DNA of 64,000 bases, taken from assembly GCA_008973525.1 (NCBI GenBank), contig WACJ01000524.1, forward strand, positions 1-64,000, given 5' to 3'. This DNA is from Stenopsyche tienmushanensis (taxonomy: Eukaryota; Arthropoda; Insecta; Trichoptera; Stenopsychidae). Shown here piece after piece: positions 25,300 to 38,720 of this stretch (positions are counted from its first letter, which is position 1; the number at the start of each line of letters is the position of its first letter). The position numbers were made by a program, and so were the translations under genes. The notes beneath the pieces are model-generated. The model saw only the letters and a list, made by a program, of their open reading frames with translations. It had not been told where the DNA came from and did not search any database.

Positions 25300-25990
25300 A
25301 CCTATCTGGAAAATAAAGAGGATGTCGAATTATCTTCCATCCAAGTCTGTTTATTTTTTCCCGCGTTATTTTTGCCGTATGGGGAAAGTTCATTCTCGTT
25401 ATTTCACTTGTCTTCGATGCACGAAAGAGGGTCGTTTTTTTGTATTTCCGCCACTAAATGGTATAATTGTTTACAATAAAGTATTGTTTTTACAGGTTTA
25501 AGTGTTTCAAAATTAATGATATCCTTACAGTCCCACCCAAAAGACAAAAATAAATTATTTTATTGTCAGGCTGGGCTTAGTGATCAGTTTTACTACCTGA
25601 TCCTTCGATAGCCATTGATTTTTGCGTTCATAATTAGAGTAAAGAACTCATTTCTCATCTCCAGCTATTAAGTCGCCTAAAAACGGCGTTTCCATTTTTA
25701 CAAGGTGTTCACATGCATTAATGCAGTCACCCAGGTTCTCTTCGCTTAGTTCGTGCGGCACCCATCTTCCTTGTCTCCACACCTTCTCGACATTTTTCAG
25801 AATTTTTTGAACAATCGACCATGAGTATCCGAGATTGGCCAATATTTTTTTAATAGTTGCTGTTGGATTACTTTCGATTTCAGCAGTCAGTGTGGCGGCA
25901 TTACGCAGTCTTCCACTTTCAGAGCAATTTTTTAAATCAAAATTTCTAGAACAAATATTGACATTTACGAACACTTAAAATATCACCCAG
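25300..25990 (-). pseudogene. mariner transposase pseudogene (copy 1)
   Basis: On the minus strand, NFDLKNCSESGRLRN, then a helix-turn-helix segment ending WSIVQKILKNVEKV, then GRWVPHELSEENLGDCINA and AGDEK follow the order of the mariner DNA-binding and linker regions (S-GRP, WVPHEL, TGDEK). D1 is the Asp of GDEK near 25660. After a stop the frame resumes with VLYSNYERKNQWLS and TKPSL, then LYCKQL, and finally PHTAKITREKINRLGWK and HPLYFPD near 25387-25302. The HDNARPH block holding the second Asp has lost its Asp, and the end of the protein is unreadable. Full-length mariner transposases are about 345 residues. This copy is dead, with several stops and shifts. The plus-strand frame at 25157-25501 is its antisense shadow. 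Confidence 0.88.
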
Positions 25991-26879
25991 TACCTCGCAA
26001 AAAATTTTAGTGGCGCGCGTTAATGTCTCTTTTTTTAGAAAATGATAAAGCATTAAATTTCAAATAAATTCTTCACTCGGTGAAAATCGATCCATTATAA
26101 ATTGGGTTGTTGAATTTGAATTTTAAAAATCAAAATTTATTCTTGATAAGTATAGTCACTAAAAGAGAACACGACTTGAAAATGCAGTAGTCTAAGTACA
26201 ACTAATCCCCAAAAAATGAAGTTAAAATCGATATTAGACTATCTTTATGTAAATAAACAGATTTGGCAGCGTTTATTTCCTGAACACACAAGAAAATCAG
26301 GTTTCTTGAACGAGCTGATTATTGTAAAAATATTTAATTATCACGACACCACAGCTTTTTATAAATCGAATAATTCTTACTTTTATGCCAAAACAACTAG
26401 GCTAAAAAAATATTGCAATATTACTAGTAAAACTGTAAAAAAAATGTACTATGATGCTATTTTATAAAATTACACACCATATTTTTAATTAGAATATTTA
26501 AAATCATACAATTGTATTATTATTATGGATAGCGTATTTTATGACATTATATTGCTTGATGGATGAATTTCACTTTTCTTTGACGACCTTTTTAAATTCG
26601 CCGTCAATTCAATTTTTTTACGAAAAAATTCTGTATTTTTGCAACTAATCTAACATCAAATTATTACAATTTAAAAATATATTTATATTAAAAAATACTA
26701 TAGGGAAGGAAAGGATCCAAAATAAATGTAGGTTTTACTACATTTTTTTTCTTCAAATATATCAATATAAAAGAAGTTTGCGTGTGATTTTGCCTGATTG
26801 ATGGTTGATGAAATTTCTTGAGATTAATAAAAACAAGTAGTACATCACATTATCATCTTAATTGTTTCATTATTTTTTT
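25991..26879. other. A+T-rich spacer, nothing recognised
   Basis: The mariner N-terminus and 5' terminal repeat should start here but are not recognisable. The frame at 26216-26467 is A+T-driven with no motif. Confidence 0.35.
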
Positions 26880-27580
26880 CTAATCGACGTGTTGGATAGT
26901 TGTTGTTCAACTAGCTTAACACACTATATGACAGGATCGTCAAACGTTCATGTCACTCATGATCGCTTCTCATAGTTAATCTGGAAGAATATTTAATCCC
27001 GCAACAATCATCAACAATCTGGTTAGAATGTTCGCGTAATTTGTTTTATTGTTCTTTTTTCAATGACTGTTCCATTATATACGGACACTTAATTGATTCA
27101 TGGTAATTTTTTGTTCGACATCTTGCTCATTTATCTCAGGAATGATGATTCAATATGTCGAGCATACGAGCGTGATGAAAATCGTGTGAATGGCAAGACG
27201 CACTACCACTGTATCGATCGTTAATAATAAAACGTGGAGAAGCAGTTATCTCCAAGAACAAAATGACAAACAAATATTTGAATCGTCTTCCATGTGAGGC
27301 TGTGGGAGACCTCAAGTCTTGGGCCTCAATTTACGTAAACTTGCGGATGTGGTCTTGTCACGATTTACAACTACTTTTTTTAAAGCACACATACACACAC
27401 CTCTTATCCGACATGTCTCCTCTTATTATTGCCCACCAAAGAAATGATACATAATCACACCAATAAATTATACACTCCAATAAATTTCGTAATGAGGAAC
27501 ATCCGTCACGCGGGGGAATATAAGCGTGATGAAATAAAATTGTAATTTTTACGCGCACCCATTTTGATGCTCGGACAAAT
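26880..27580. promoter_or_regulatory. Candidate conserved non-coding block
   Basis: More balanced sequence, with CpGs around ATACGAGCGTGATGAAAATC (near 27163) and CGTCACGCGGGGGAATATAA (near 27504). Opposing frames at 27263-27454 and 27358-27558 show no domain. Inference only. Confidence 0.2.
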
Positions 27581-29259
27581 GCCTATGCGAACTATTGAAA
27601 TTTCTATATGAACTTGAGGAAGTTTTCTTAGAAAATTAACGGCCGCTGACTTTTCAATTTCAATCTGTAATATTGTAAAGTTTTCAAAACTATCAGGAAG
27701 GGATTGGCAGTCATGAAGACTGTTTTCATTTTGGATAAACAGAAACTACTCTGAAGATTGAATTTATACAGCTATAAAGTCTTAAAAGTTTCCCTTCTGC
27801 AAAATGCATGCTTTTAAATCGTGTGTTTATAGTGCTTCAATATTCCACATTGGAATGGAGTTAAAATTTCATTCTAACCTTTTTTGCTATTATTCAGGCC
27901 ATTTATGATACATTTATGATACTGAAACCAAGTGTAATTAAAGCCATTTATTTTTTTTTTCAAATTTTAATATCTGAAAATGGTAATGTTCATATAAAAC
28001 AACTACATTGAATATAATTACTAAAATTATTTACTAAATTAATTTATATATAGATTATTCATATCAATTAATCGTGTGGTAAATCAAATTATTTCACAGC
28101 ATTATGAAATAAACATTAACATTTTCTTAATACTTAAAAATTTGGAATTATTTTTTAATACCTTTTTAAATACATTTTCAGCTATGAATACATGTTTAAA
28201 ACACTAACCTACACTCCTCGGATGTATACAAAAATAACGTGAAAATCAATCAATAAATATGATATAATATTATTCATAGCTTTAGTTGTTTGTAAACAAA
28301 ATAAAAATATTTTTATTATTTATATAGTCAAAAATTACTATCAATATATGATTATTTGGCTAAATTTGTCCAATCGTACCCTAAGTTCATGTTGAAACTT
28401 AAAAGCTCGTTCCATCTGTAAACATGGCTATGGAAAATATATTTTTTGCTAAACAAATAAATAAATCTATAATTAAAATTTAAGTTAAGTTTTTCTAACA
28501 GAATGTCATACATTGATTCGTAAATAAATTTTAATTGACATTATAATAAACCCGTCTTCTTGTTTTAGCAAAGCTGTGTATATCATTAGCATTTCATTAG
28601 CTTAATTAATAGTACGTTTTTCATAGTCATATTGAATGTCGTTAAAAATAGGCTCGAAAATTGATAATTTTCAATCCCTACATTAATCATTTCCTTGGGC
28701 TGTACATTTTCACCACAAAAAAATCTCATAAATTCCATTTTCAATGCGATCTTATCGGTAAAAAAAAATATTTTAATTGGTTGACACGAAGTCATTAGAC
28801 TATCAAAGTGCGACTCCTTTGTTATTTCAATAATAAAACAACAATGGCTTTGCCCTCTTTAAATCGGGCTTTTATATTGAAAATCACTCGCGAGGATGAA
28901 CACAATGGACAGTGAGGTGTCAATAACTCACTGACGATGGATTTACAGTGAAAGCCACTGACCCTGCAAGTGGCTCCGACTTTATAACCTGATGGTGACA
29001 AATAGTGCGATGCTTCTATAACTTTTGCGAACAATTATGCCTTTCATTCATGCAAATGAAAAATATTAAAGCTTGCTAAAAAGAAATGTCACTTTGAAAA
29101 TATTTAAATATGCTGATGTTGAGAGCAATCCTTAAATTCACATTATTTTTTTTACTAAAATCAAATTGATTAATCAGCATTTATAAATTTGTTTGGTATG
29201 GTTTTTGCCATAAATATTTTTGGATTTATCAAATTTTATTTATTTAGATTACATGTTTT
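27581..29259. other. A+T-rich spacer; small G+C-richer patch 28800-29030
   Basis: No gene recognised. The patch at 28800-29030 carries chance minus-strand frames without motif. Confidence 0.35.
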
Positions 29260-30430
29260 GGGAACACCTCGAAATGACTGTCGCCACGACTGTCACGCAT
29301 CCTTGCGGCGGTAATGGAATTACCTGGTCCAGATAAGATGCTGGGTGATAAGTCAGGCCCTGGTCGACTTGATCGACACTGCTGTAAGGACGATGGTCTT
29401 CTTAAGAATCTACGAAAGTCCTAAGGCTATTAAATGAAATCAAGATTGCACGGATTAATCATGGATGACATCCGACTACCAAATATGAATACTAATTTCA
29501 TATTCCTGGAATATCTAGCGTAAGCGTTTTTATTTGTCTCTAAATGATCTAAAAATAAATATTCTTTGTAATTATTAGAGTAGAACAATTTGTGATGTTT
29601 GATATGGTGTTAGCCGTATTCAAAAAAATGTTTGGATCGACAAATATCTTCACGCTAACGCTTTCCATTCTAGACTGGTACAGATTGAGTTATCAACCGC
29701 GAACGCCACAAAAAAGTAACAAATGTCCATTTTGAAGATTTTCTTTCAAATTGAGTTATGTTTATCCAAAATCCTGGTTTTTTTAACCCCATCGCAGCGG
29801 ATCACGAGCCTAAGCTGACCGTACAAGAAACGGTTAGAAAAAAACAAATTGATTCGGCGGACATCAAAGCGTGCGACTAACGGCAGAGAATTAATTCTAT
29901 CCGGTGTTTAAGAATCACAAATCCAACACTGATAATTCAGATTTAAAGAAGCATCATCAGGTTTTCGACGGCGTATCTTGCATGCCTTGGGAGAATGTAG
30001 AAACTACAATCAATCTTTATGGCGACTATTTTATAACACATGCGGATAGTTCTCTATACGACACTGAATTTGAAGTGGGCCCGAAGCTTTATGATGGCAT
30101 ATACACGCTGAGGTATTTATGTCCGAAGATAATTTGTTGAACCCTCCCCCGAGGTCATAAACCAGGATCACCTTGAAAATCAGGTGAGCTGAAGATCAAA
30201 TTTGATACGGAGTCTGTCGTTTGATTTTATGCGACTTACGGCAGCTCAATGACAAGCGACAGGAAAAATAAAACAAGGACAATTGTCACTTTTTTTCGCT
30301 AAAAACCTCTCTCGAGTCCAGGAATTTTCTCGTCATGGAGGCTGAAAGAAGCTCGTTGGACGTTTCATTGTTGACGATTTACGTCCTCAACAAGAAATGT
30401 TGCTTGTAAAAATAACGTGCTGAACATTCC
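29260..30430. promoter_or_regulatory. Long candidate conserved non-coding region
   Basis: Over a kilobase of ordinary-complexity sequence, including TGCGGCGGTAATGGAATTAC near 29304 and GTCAGGCCCTGGTCGACTTG near 29353. The plus frame 29904-30140 (78 codons, about VFDGVSCMPWENVETTINLY) has a less A+T-biased codon look than neighbouring frames but matches no family I know and has no obvious splice context. A regulatory block or a lone exon are both possible. Confidence 0.25.
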
Positions 30431-33400
30431 TGAGATGACTCTTCAATCACATTGAACTGTTGAATCCTTTATATTATAATTCATCAAATCACAAACATGT
30501 CTCTTTTACCGTGTGAATAAATAATCAATTTTGTTATGATGAAATATGAATGTTTTAGTGAACAGCCCCATTTCATAAAATTTTACAAATGAAATATTTG
30601 AAAAAAATATGAGGACTGGATTTGATGGTCCAGAAACAGATATTTTACTATTTTAATTTTTTATTTACACTACATAAAAAAAACATTATCTCTACTTCTA
30701 TCAACCAACGCTAATAACTCCGATTAAACGTCTAATTCATGCATATAATGATTGTCATCATTTTAATCAACACTTTTTCACAACTTTTGCATAAAAAGTA
30801 TTACGAGTATAAAATTACAAAAAAATATCAAAAGTGAAATTAAGCCGTTCTCAAGTGCGCGCGGTGACAATTTCAATTTGTCATGTGCAAATATGGCCAA
30901 TAACCTCCTCTTCCTTGTTATTTCTAGAAGACAGACTAGATATTGTGAAGGATCATATAAACACCCCTATCTGAACACAAGAAGTTAAAAAAATAATTTC
31001 CACCGAAAGTGCGACGTGGCAATACATAAATATCAAACTATAGTCAGAAATTGTAGACTTGATGTGGTAGCACTTTTTGCGTTGTGTCTGCATATATTTT
31101 ATTTTGAATGTGAATAGTGTATACATGTACAAATACAATACATGAAAAAATACATGTAAAATACATGAAATCGATGTATTATTCATAAAATTTTCTTTCA
31201 TTTTATGCGTTACTAAATTTGTCCGTCATTTTATGCATTGTATTTTTGGTAAGAATTTGCGAAATATAGCGTACTACTCAAGCGGTTAAAATCTATGATA
31301 CATATAAAAATCAACTCATACTCAGCATAGAAACAACATCGGAAAAATCTATATCTCAACCCTGTGAGACATAGAATTTGAAAGAGTTAATAGGATTCGA
31401 ACAAAAAATTATATATTAGTAATAGTATAAGCTTGTTTTTGGCTGATAACTCCCAATCAGTTTCCTCAGCTTTAAACTCTTAAATAGACTAAAATGTTTG
31501 TGTATCCTAACAATAATAATATTATCACAAATCGTAATAATAGCTTGAAACGAACAACTTTTTTTGGGGCTGGTTCGGTAGATAAAAGCCAAAATTGAGC
31601 GCTAACATATTATCAATTTCTTTAAAATATGCTAGTTTTATTAGCCACGTACTGAAAAATGAACATTATTTCCAAAAAAATCATAATTATATTTAGAAGC
31701 AAAAGATAGTACATCTTTAAAGTAAAAATACACCGAAGTACTTCCATAAAGCATGACGATATTTTTCAAACATTGCCCACTGAAAAAACTTCGAGGAAAA
31801 ACGGACATCTTTAATTGAAAAGAAGTCTCTCACAAATTTGAAGTGGCGAGTGAGCTTAGGAATACTCAGATCATTATTTTGATCAAAGTAATGTATAATA
31901 GTCACATTCCATGGCAGAAAAATTAATATCCAAATAACAATTTAGATGGATCAAAAATTTCTATGGTATTCAAATAAAGTCCTTATCGTAATCGTAAAAT
32001 CGTATTTTTTTCCAAAGTTCTCTTTTATCCATCGTGCATAGAATTGCCATCTGTGTGACATCTCAACCATCTTGATTTTTCATATTTCACGATAGCCAGA
32101 TGTTACAATGCTATAAAGTATGATTTTTTTTAAAGTATGAAATCGTCCTGATAAATGTATATTTTGACTCGATGACAAATATTCCTAGAAATTATTTCAC
32201 ACATAAGGATAATCTAACAACATAAATGCTAATATTAAAACACTTTTTTTTTAAATAAAAAAATAGTATATTAGTTTTGCAATAAGGAAGCCCATATTTA
32301 TAATAAATTCGCAAAATATTGTCAAATTCAATATTGAAATTTTTTTGCAATCGATCGATCGACTGCAATCAATTAAATACTTATGTGACAAAACATTAAA
32401 ATGGATAAGGGTTGCATATTTTTTCATGTATTAATTTGTTCTGACAAAAATACAGATACGTTCTTAATAGTTGTGTTTTTTCGGAATTTTATCAAAATTG
32501 AAAGTAGATATATTTTGAATTAATTTGTCAATCTTATTAAATAAATTAAAAATCTTAACAGCGATTTAAAAACACATAAAGAATAGGTATTTTTACAGAC
32601 ATGAAATTGTCTCGCCACATGTTAGATATTATCATTATTGCTGTTTTTTCTAACAGTTTTGTCATTTTTGAGAATAAACAGATTTTGAAACATTTAAACA
32701 TTAATCGTTGATAACCGTTGAAATAATTTAAGTATGATTTTTTGAAGAGAAATTTACTTGGAACATATTTCAATTGTAACTATTCATATATAGAAAAAAA
32801 ATAATTCATTCAGACATGTTTTTTTTTTAATTTACGTCACATATGAACAAGAAGAGTAAAACATTGCCTCTCGTTTAAAATTTAAATTCTGAAGTTTACT
32901 TTAATTGGCGTTTTTCGACCATTATTGTTTCTCAATCAAAATCGTCTTGATTCAAAAATTTCGATAGAAATTAACATATAAATATGTCAAATATCCCAAA
33001 TGCATTCTAATAATCCAAGAATTTACTGTGCTAATACTTGGTAATTCAATGTCGTATTTTCAATCAATCAAAATTATTTCGCATTTAATCTCGCCTTGAT
33101 CCATTTATAAATATTTTGAAGATCATGAAGCGTTATAACTAGTTTTCGTCATTTATTAAATATTCAATAAAATTCCTCATACCGGCATTAATTATAGGTC
33201 ATGCAGTAACTTCTTGCAATTAATTGGTATTAATCCATTTACGGCCTCACTGTCACAAAACCAGTATTTATCATTTATGACTCGTCATTAAAAAATAATT
33301 GAAAATGATCGCTTAATAAAATCACGTCGTATATAAAAGTTTGGCTTCAATAAAAAATCTCATTTTTGCTAAATAGTTAAGCTATGCAATGCAAAAATTT

Positions 33401-34717
33401 AAATAATTTTATTATTTTAAAAAGTATTTAAGTGGATATTACCTACTGAAAAATTAAATTAATGTAGGCGAGTCCCTTCTGGGAAGAAAAATTAAATGGA
33501 AACATTAAAGTATGAAAATATTTGAGAATAAATATAAGGGTGGATTTAAACATGTATTTTAATGATATTTATTCAACATGTATATAAATACATATTTTGT
33601 TGATGTTTTATCTACAGCTTCTCAGCGTACGAATTAAAATTAATTAAAATTGGTTTTTGAGATACCTAATCAATATTTAAATATATGAGGTCGCTCCACA
33701 CTTATTAATCGAATTTTTGGAGCGTTCAAGGAATGCAATCAAATTATATTTTTCGCAAAATTTATAGCTCCGTACATTTTAAGCAACAAGGAGATTTATT
33801 GTGGAAATTCGAAATCTGTCATAACAAATGTACCGTTCCAAAAACTAATCTAAGTCTTGGGTTATTTGTGTCACGATATTCACGTTAACGCAAACGTATG
33901 TATATTTCTAGTTTTTTTCTTACTAAAAAAATCGATTCGATACAAACACGGTATGGGAGGTTCTTTGAAAAAAATACTACAAGCCAGCTTTTGTATGTAT
34001 TTTCATGCGATGACCACTTTTTGGCCTTTCGACACGACAAACATCAAAATGTTCTGGAGCCGCAAACGTGGCCTTTTAAGCGAATATTTTTTATTTAATC
34101 GATTAATCAGCTGTCGTTTAAAGCCAAGTATTTTATTAAAAATAAACATGTTCATTAAATCGATGTTGTGTCGAGATACTCGGATATCTAAGCTGAATTG
34201 ATAGATTGTAAAACAAGTAAGTGCCAATAAACCTACTTGAATGTGATTGCTCATTATAATTTATTATAGACTGCACTTGTGATTGTTGCTTATTACTGAA
34301 AAACAAACACATATAATAATGTGTGCTAAGTGTTCTTATTAACATACGTGCTAAGCGTGTGGAGCTTTTCGCTTGTTAACATTAACATATTAAAATTTGT
34401 TTATAATAAATTACATTATATGAGACAAGTGAAAGTATCGTATAATAAAACCGAACCTGTCATTGCTTATAGATCATTTAAAACATTATAACATCAAAGT
34501 GCTATATATTCATGAAAATAGGTTATTGATATGATCGTAATATCGACCAAGACAATATAATCTTCAATTGAGTTTAAATCATTCTAAAAATACCTTTTTC
34601 TTAGATCAACAAGCTATATAATACTCGTATAGGGAAAATACATGAGGATGTTTTTGTATCAAATCATAATATGTACTTATTTTACCGATCAATCATTTTA
34701 TGCTGCATATAATTATA
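30431..34717. other. A+T-rich spacer, nothing recognised
   Basis: No gene or element recognised in 4.3 kb. A small ATACATG(A/T) repetition lies near 31138-31170. The frames at 33857-34201 (plus) and 34003-34345 (minus) overlap each other and lack motifs. Confidence 0.4.
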
Positions 34718-34719
34718 TA

Positions 34720-36179
34720 CAGTAGAACTTCGATTATCCGGACTTATTGGGGATGAAAATAGTCCAGAAAATGAAAACCCGGATAATTGAAAATATTCAT
34801 AATTGGCAGGCAAAATATGAATAATTTTTATTTGTCTGGATTTACATACACATATGATACATTACTTTTTATTAAAAGAATCACTGATTTTGACTTTTAA
34901 CTAGCTCTTCTTTTAAAAGCTGCCAAATCGCGAATACTCGAATAAGATACATAAGTTTTTCTGAATTACACTCTTCTCGGTTCTCAAACCATTTCATGGC
35001 GACATCTAAACACTGAAAAGATTTAGAATATTTAGAACCAATATCTCCCCGAATCCATGATCGTTTGCAGCGCAATTTAACCACTTGGTTACATCGTTTC
35101 CGCAATGTTTCCTATATCAGGTTCTTCCGCGTTACAGGAACTTACTAAGTCTTTTCAAAATGTATTTTCTTGTGGAAGCTTATAAATGTTCCCTCATTAT
35201 TTTCATCTGCTAGCAATAATCGTAGTAGCATTTGATTTCTATGTAAACATTTGAAAATTTCTATTACACCTCGATCCATCGGTTGTATTATCGACGTGCC
35301 ATTTGGTGGAAATTTTTGTACCGTAAACATTTCATTGATTTGGTTTAAGCTTTCATTCGTTGAAGTGCATTATCTAGTAATATTATTATTTTCCTTCTTT
35401 TATCTATGGAGTTTTGATATTTTTTCACTTCTGGTATAAACTGTTTTTCATACCATCGTTTAAAAACTTCAACATTCATCCAGACATTTTTCCTGATGAT
35501 CATTTTAAAGTATTTAGGGTTCTTTGATTTTTCAAAGATAAGCAGTAGCATTCTGTGTCTGCCTGCTGCAATATCACTCACCATTATAGTGAAACGTTCT
35601 TTAGTAGTTTTGTACCTTAGTAAAGTATTTTCACGTCTTGATGCTAAAGAATTGTTGGGTAGTTTTTTTTTCCAATTTAAGCCGGTCTTCTCGGCATTAT
35701 ATATAAGCTCTTCGTCGAATCCTTCCTTCTTCACAAATAGCTTCAATGTTTTTACTGAAGGTAAGTCAGCACAAAGCTTTTCCCCATTAATTTAAATTTC
35801 CCTGATACCATATCGTCCTTTAATTTTTTAAGCCAGCCCGAATTGCTTTGAAGGTGGAATCCTCATTTAATTTTGTATCAAAAAATATTTCTTTTTCACA
35901 CATTAATGGACCAGATATTGACTGTTCAGGTGATTGTCTTTGTATGAACCACATAAAAATACAGTCTTCAACTTCGATATTTCCTTATTTTTTCATAACT
36001 TTTTGCTATGAGCTTCCATCTTCTGATATTAAACAATTAGTAAACTTCGTAATTTACAATCCATCACGTACGTGAACAAAAGTGGCCACAACTCTCAACG
36101 TGCAAATCCGCAATTTTTTTATTTTTTTTATTTAGAACAATCCGGATAATTGAAAATCTACATAATAGAGATTTTACTG
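34720..36179 (-). mobile_element. Tigger/pogo (jerky-like) transposon with both termini and TA flanks
   Basis: The left end reads CAGTAGAACTTCGATTATCC and the right end, reverse-complemented, reads CAGTAAAATCTCTATTATGT. Both follow the Tigger consensus CAGT-x-GAACCTCGATTATCCGG. A TA dinucleotide sits outside each end (34718-34719 and 36180-36181), the expected duplicated target. Subterminal CCGGATAATTGAAAAT blocks are present at both ends. At 1460 bp it is shorter than a typical element of about 2 kb, the shortfall being mainly the N-terminal DNA-binding part. The transposase lies on the minus strand. Confidence 0.88.
34881..36075 (-). pseudogene. Tigger/jerky-like transposase pseudogene
   Basis: On the minus strand, EDCIFMWFIQRQS with ISGPLMCEKEIFF (about 35970-35880) matches the CENP-B-type DNA-binding domain. 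It is followed by FKAIRAGLKKLKDD, then GFDEELIYNAEKTGLNWKKK, NSLASRRENTLLRYKTTKER, KSKNPKYFK, EVFKRWYEKQFIPEVKK and IILLDNAL, then PPNGTSIIQPMDRGVIEIFK. These are the DDE_1 landmarks in order. The second and third acidic residues (LLDNA, PMDRG) survive, but the first block reads NAEKTG where the family has NADETG, so the first Asp is Glu. Stops and frameshifts divide the gene into at least four pieces (36075-35750, 35746-35345, 35330-35145, 35105-34881). Not active. Confidence 0.88.
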
Positions 36180-36899
36180 TATTCCAATAAGCCAATTTAT
36201 TTCCTTCTATGTGTATTTTTGACATATGTGTATTTGTCTTGTTTTAATACTTCATAAATAATTTCAGAAACATCATTTTCTTTCCTGGTAAGATGAAAAT
36301 GATCATACAATAGTTAATATGAACTTTGACGGTTCCAGACCTGGATATTTTACTCCAAGCGATGGAATAAGATTTATTGGAAAAACAATTTTGAGCAATG
36401 GCGCTAAAGATAAAATAAATATATAATAGATACATACGATAGATTTTATTGCCCATTATGATAATTTAAAAAAAAATGGAAAACCGTTAAAAAAAGAAAT
36501 AGATCTTTTAATTTATAGTTTTCTTATTTTTTAACAATACTGGTTTAGAACGCAAATCTCACAGTTTCACAATATATGAATTTATCCATAATTGTTACTA
36601 CATCCAGGCATCAAAGTATTTTTCAAGTAAAAGACAATAATCGTAGGTCATTGAAAGTGAAAAAATAGCAATGGAGCCAATGCAACATTTTATAATATAA
36701 TTAAATCAATTTAATAACAATGATGAGCAAACACGTTAAATCGTATCTCGATTTAATCTCTTCTCGCTAATCATATACCAGTTACCAACAACTTTTGAAG
36801 GCTCGTGAGCACTTAGCTAATGATTACAATAATTTGTAGTCGTTTTTATTTTATCGGTTTTCGTAAAATTGATCAATCGATATTAAAAAAATCTTAGAA
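36180..36899. other. A+T-rich spacer, nothing recognised
   Basis: No gene or element seen. Confidence 0.4.
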
Positions 36900-38040
36900 T
36901 ATTACCACTTTATCAGTGGAATGATGCTCGATCGTGATGTTCATTCATTGAATGCGAAGGCTGTCCAGCACAATGCCAACATGGTCACGAAGTGTCACTC
37001 AGATGCGGCCTCCTGCTGCAGAAGACTCTACCTCGACGTCCTTCGTCGTCGTCGTCATCATCAGACCACTAGTTGACTAACAACGTCGGGTTCATCCACG
37101 TGGATGACCATCTGAAAGAAGATTCTGCAACGTGATAACTGAAAGAATTTACTGATTAAAAAATGCCAATTTACTAACATTTATAATAAAAAATAATTGA
37201 AGAGTCGATATAAAGAGTGTTAAAATGACGTATTAGGTATTGATACAAGAATTTCCAACAGGTATGACACAACTAATTCTTTGTTTCTTTTATAAGACGA
37301 TCATACAGAACGTTCACATATCATAAAAGCACCTCTGATCGTATCTTGTCCGGACAGAAAGGCATTCAAAAGGCAAAGGTGAGATTTGATTGAAAGAAAA
37401 TGAAAAAAAAACGTTTATGTCAAATGTCCAAGTAGATGTCGCACTCGGAATATATTACAAAACGACCACAGTTGACACAGCCGATATTAAATTTATTACA
37501 CTCAAAAGAGCCGTATATATATTTTTCTCGTGCCGACCTATTGACATTAAATACTCGTGTAATTAAAGTCAGATTATTAGTCAAATTAAATACTGGTATT
37601 TGGCCATGTGTGCACCAAGATCACGAGCATGACACTAATGTATAAATTATATAATGGATGTCCACAAACTGGCATCATCAATTTTATTTTTTGTCGTCCC
37701 AAATTGACATACAAAATTATGCAAATGCGCGCGTATAAATTAAGTTGTGACTGTGCTAAATATATCAATGTTTATTTTTTTAGTTTCGAGCTTGGAAACC
37801 CCTTCAACGTCAACTCAAATGACAGAAAAACACACGTAGGTGACATACGACGTATGACATGTGCAACACGAGAATGTGTGTAGAAAAAAGGAACGAGACA
37901 TCGCAGCAGGTAGCCTTTTTACTCGAAGGGCAGGGGTCACCATTGAGGTCTGCGGCCCCAGCGTGTTCCGGTCTGTGAACGCGGCCCTCAACATTCACCT
38001 CTGACAAGGACGTCAAACGAAGAATCGTCTCTTGTAACTT
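36900..38040. promoter_or_regulatory. Candidate non-coding block with a CGT-rich run
   Basis: Balanced sequence at 36920-37130 contains CTGCTGCAGAAG and a short CGT/CAT triplet run at about 37043-37061. After a mixed stretch, 37800-38040 is again G+C-richer (CAGGGGTCACCATTGAGGTC near 37930). Opposing frames at 37608-37883 and 37810-38016 have no motif. Role inferred. Confidence 0.2.
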
Positions 38041-38173
38041 TTTTGGGCCATAGAATTACAACAAAAAAATATATTATATATTTGATATAACATAGTATTT
38101 TTTCATGCTTCAGAGGCTTTAATTTTTTTTTCTTATCTAAAAGTATAATTTAAACGATTCAAACGTGAATATA

Positions 38174-38720
38174 TTAGGTCTTCCCAAAAGAAATCCATTA
38201 TTTTCATACGCTCTAGTTTGAGATCAGTTTTTGCCATACAAAACCATCTCTGTATTTTTCCTTGTAGCGTGACTTGTCAGCTTTATTTTTTGTGTTGTAA
38301 ATCTTATTTTATTATAAAGGGTAAATATGGCGAAGCCTGAAACCAACAAAGGACATATTCGACATATTTTGGTATCAGGACTGGAACGTAACCTGTGTCA
38401 TAAATACACTCAATGAAATTTATGCATCAATCTTGACAATAAAAATATGTGAATTTTGAATGACACTTTAAATCGATTGATAAAAAATATAATATACTTC
38501 TAAATCATGACGACCCTCAAATTTTGATGTAAATATGTTACCATCTTTTATTTAAACAAGTTCTTGTCACTCAACAGCAGAATTATCACAGAAACTCATC
38601 TCCATCACCAATTGTATACGTTCATTTAAAACGCATTGGTAATGGATGCCGCACGAACTGTTCATATACAGCGTCATAACACATGCAAGAAGAGCAGTGT
38701 AAAAAATGAAAAATATGCCA
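38174..38720 (+). mobile_element. mariner element, 5' half only (copy 2)
   Basis: The left terminus TTAGGTCTTCCCAAAAGAAA follows a TA and has the T-AGGT...CAAAAG layout of mariner ends. A start codon at 38327 opens MAKPETNKGHIRHIL, the N-terminal (H-I-R-H) signature of several mariner subfamilies. A shifted frame continues as DWNVTCVINTLNEIYA, matching the helix that reads G-x-N-x-T-x-x-x-x-NINE-x-YG. A second piece at about 38590-38690 gives SPIVYVHLKRIG and then MPHEL (consensus WVPHEL). No catalytic region or right terminus was found. Stops and shifts are frequent. The terminal sequence differs from copy 3, so they are separate subfamilies. Confidence 0.7.

Noticed and set aside
25157..25501. 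114-codon plus-strand frame
   Set aside because: It lies largely antisense to the mariner copy 1 transposase, whose minus-strand motifs (PHTAKITREK, HPLYFPD) occupy the same bases. The plus frame has no motif.
33857..34345. Overlapping frames of 66-114 codons on both strands as a host gene
   Set aside because: Both strands are open at once, there is no domain motif, and the composition is skewed. Best explained as chance.
35496..36075. Plus-strand frames of 99 and 75 codons
   Set aside because: They are antisense to the Tigger transposase, whose minus-strand domain order is clear.
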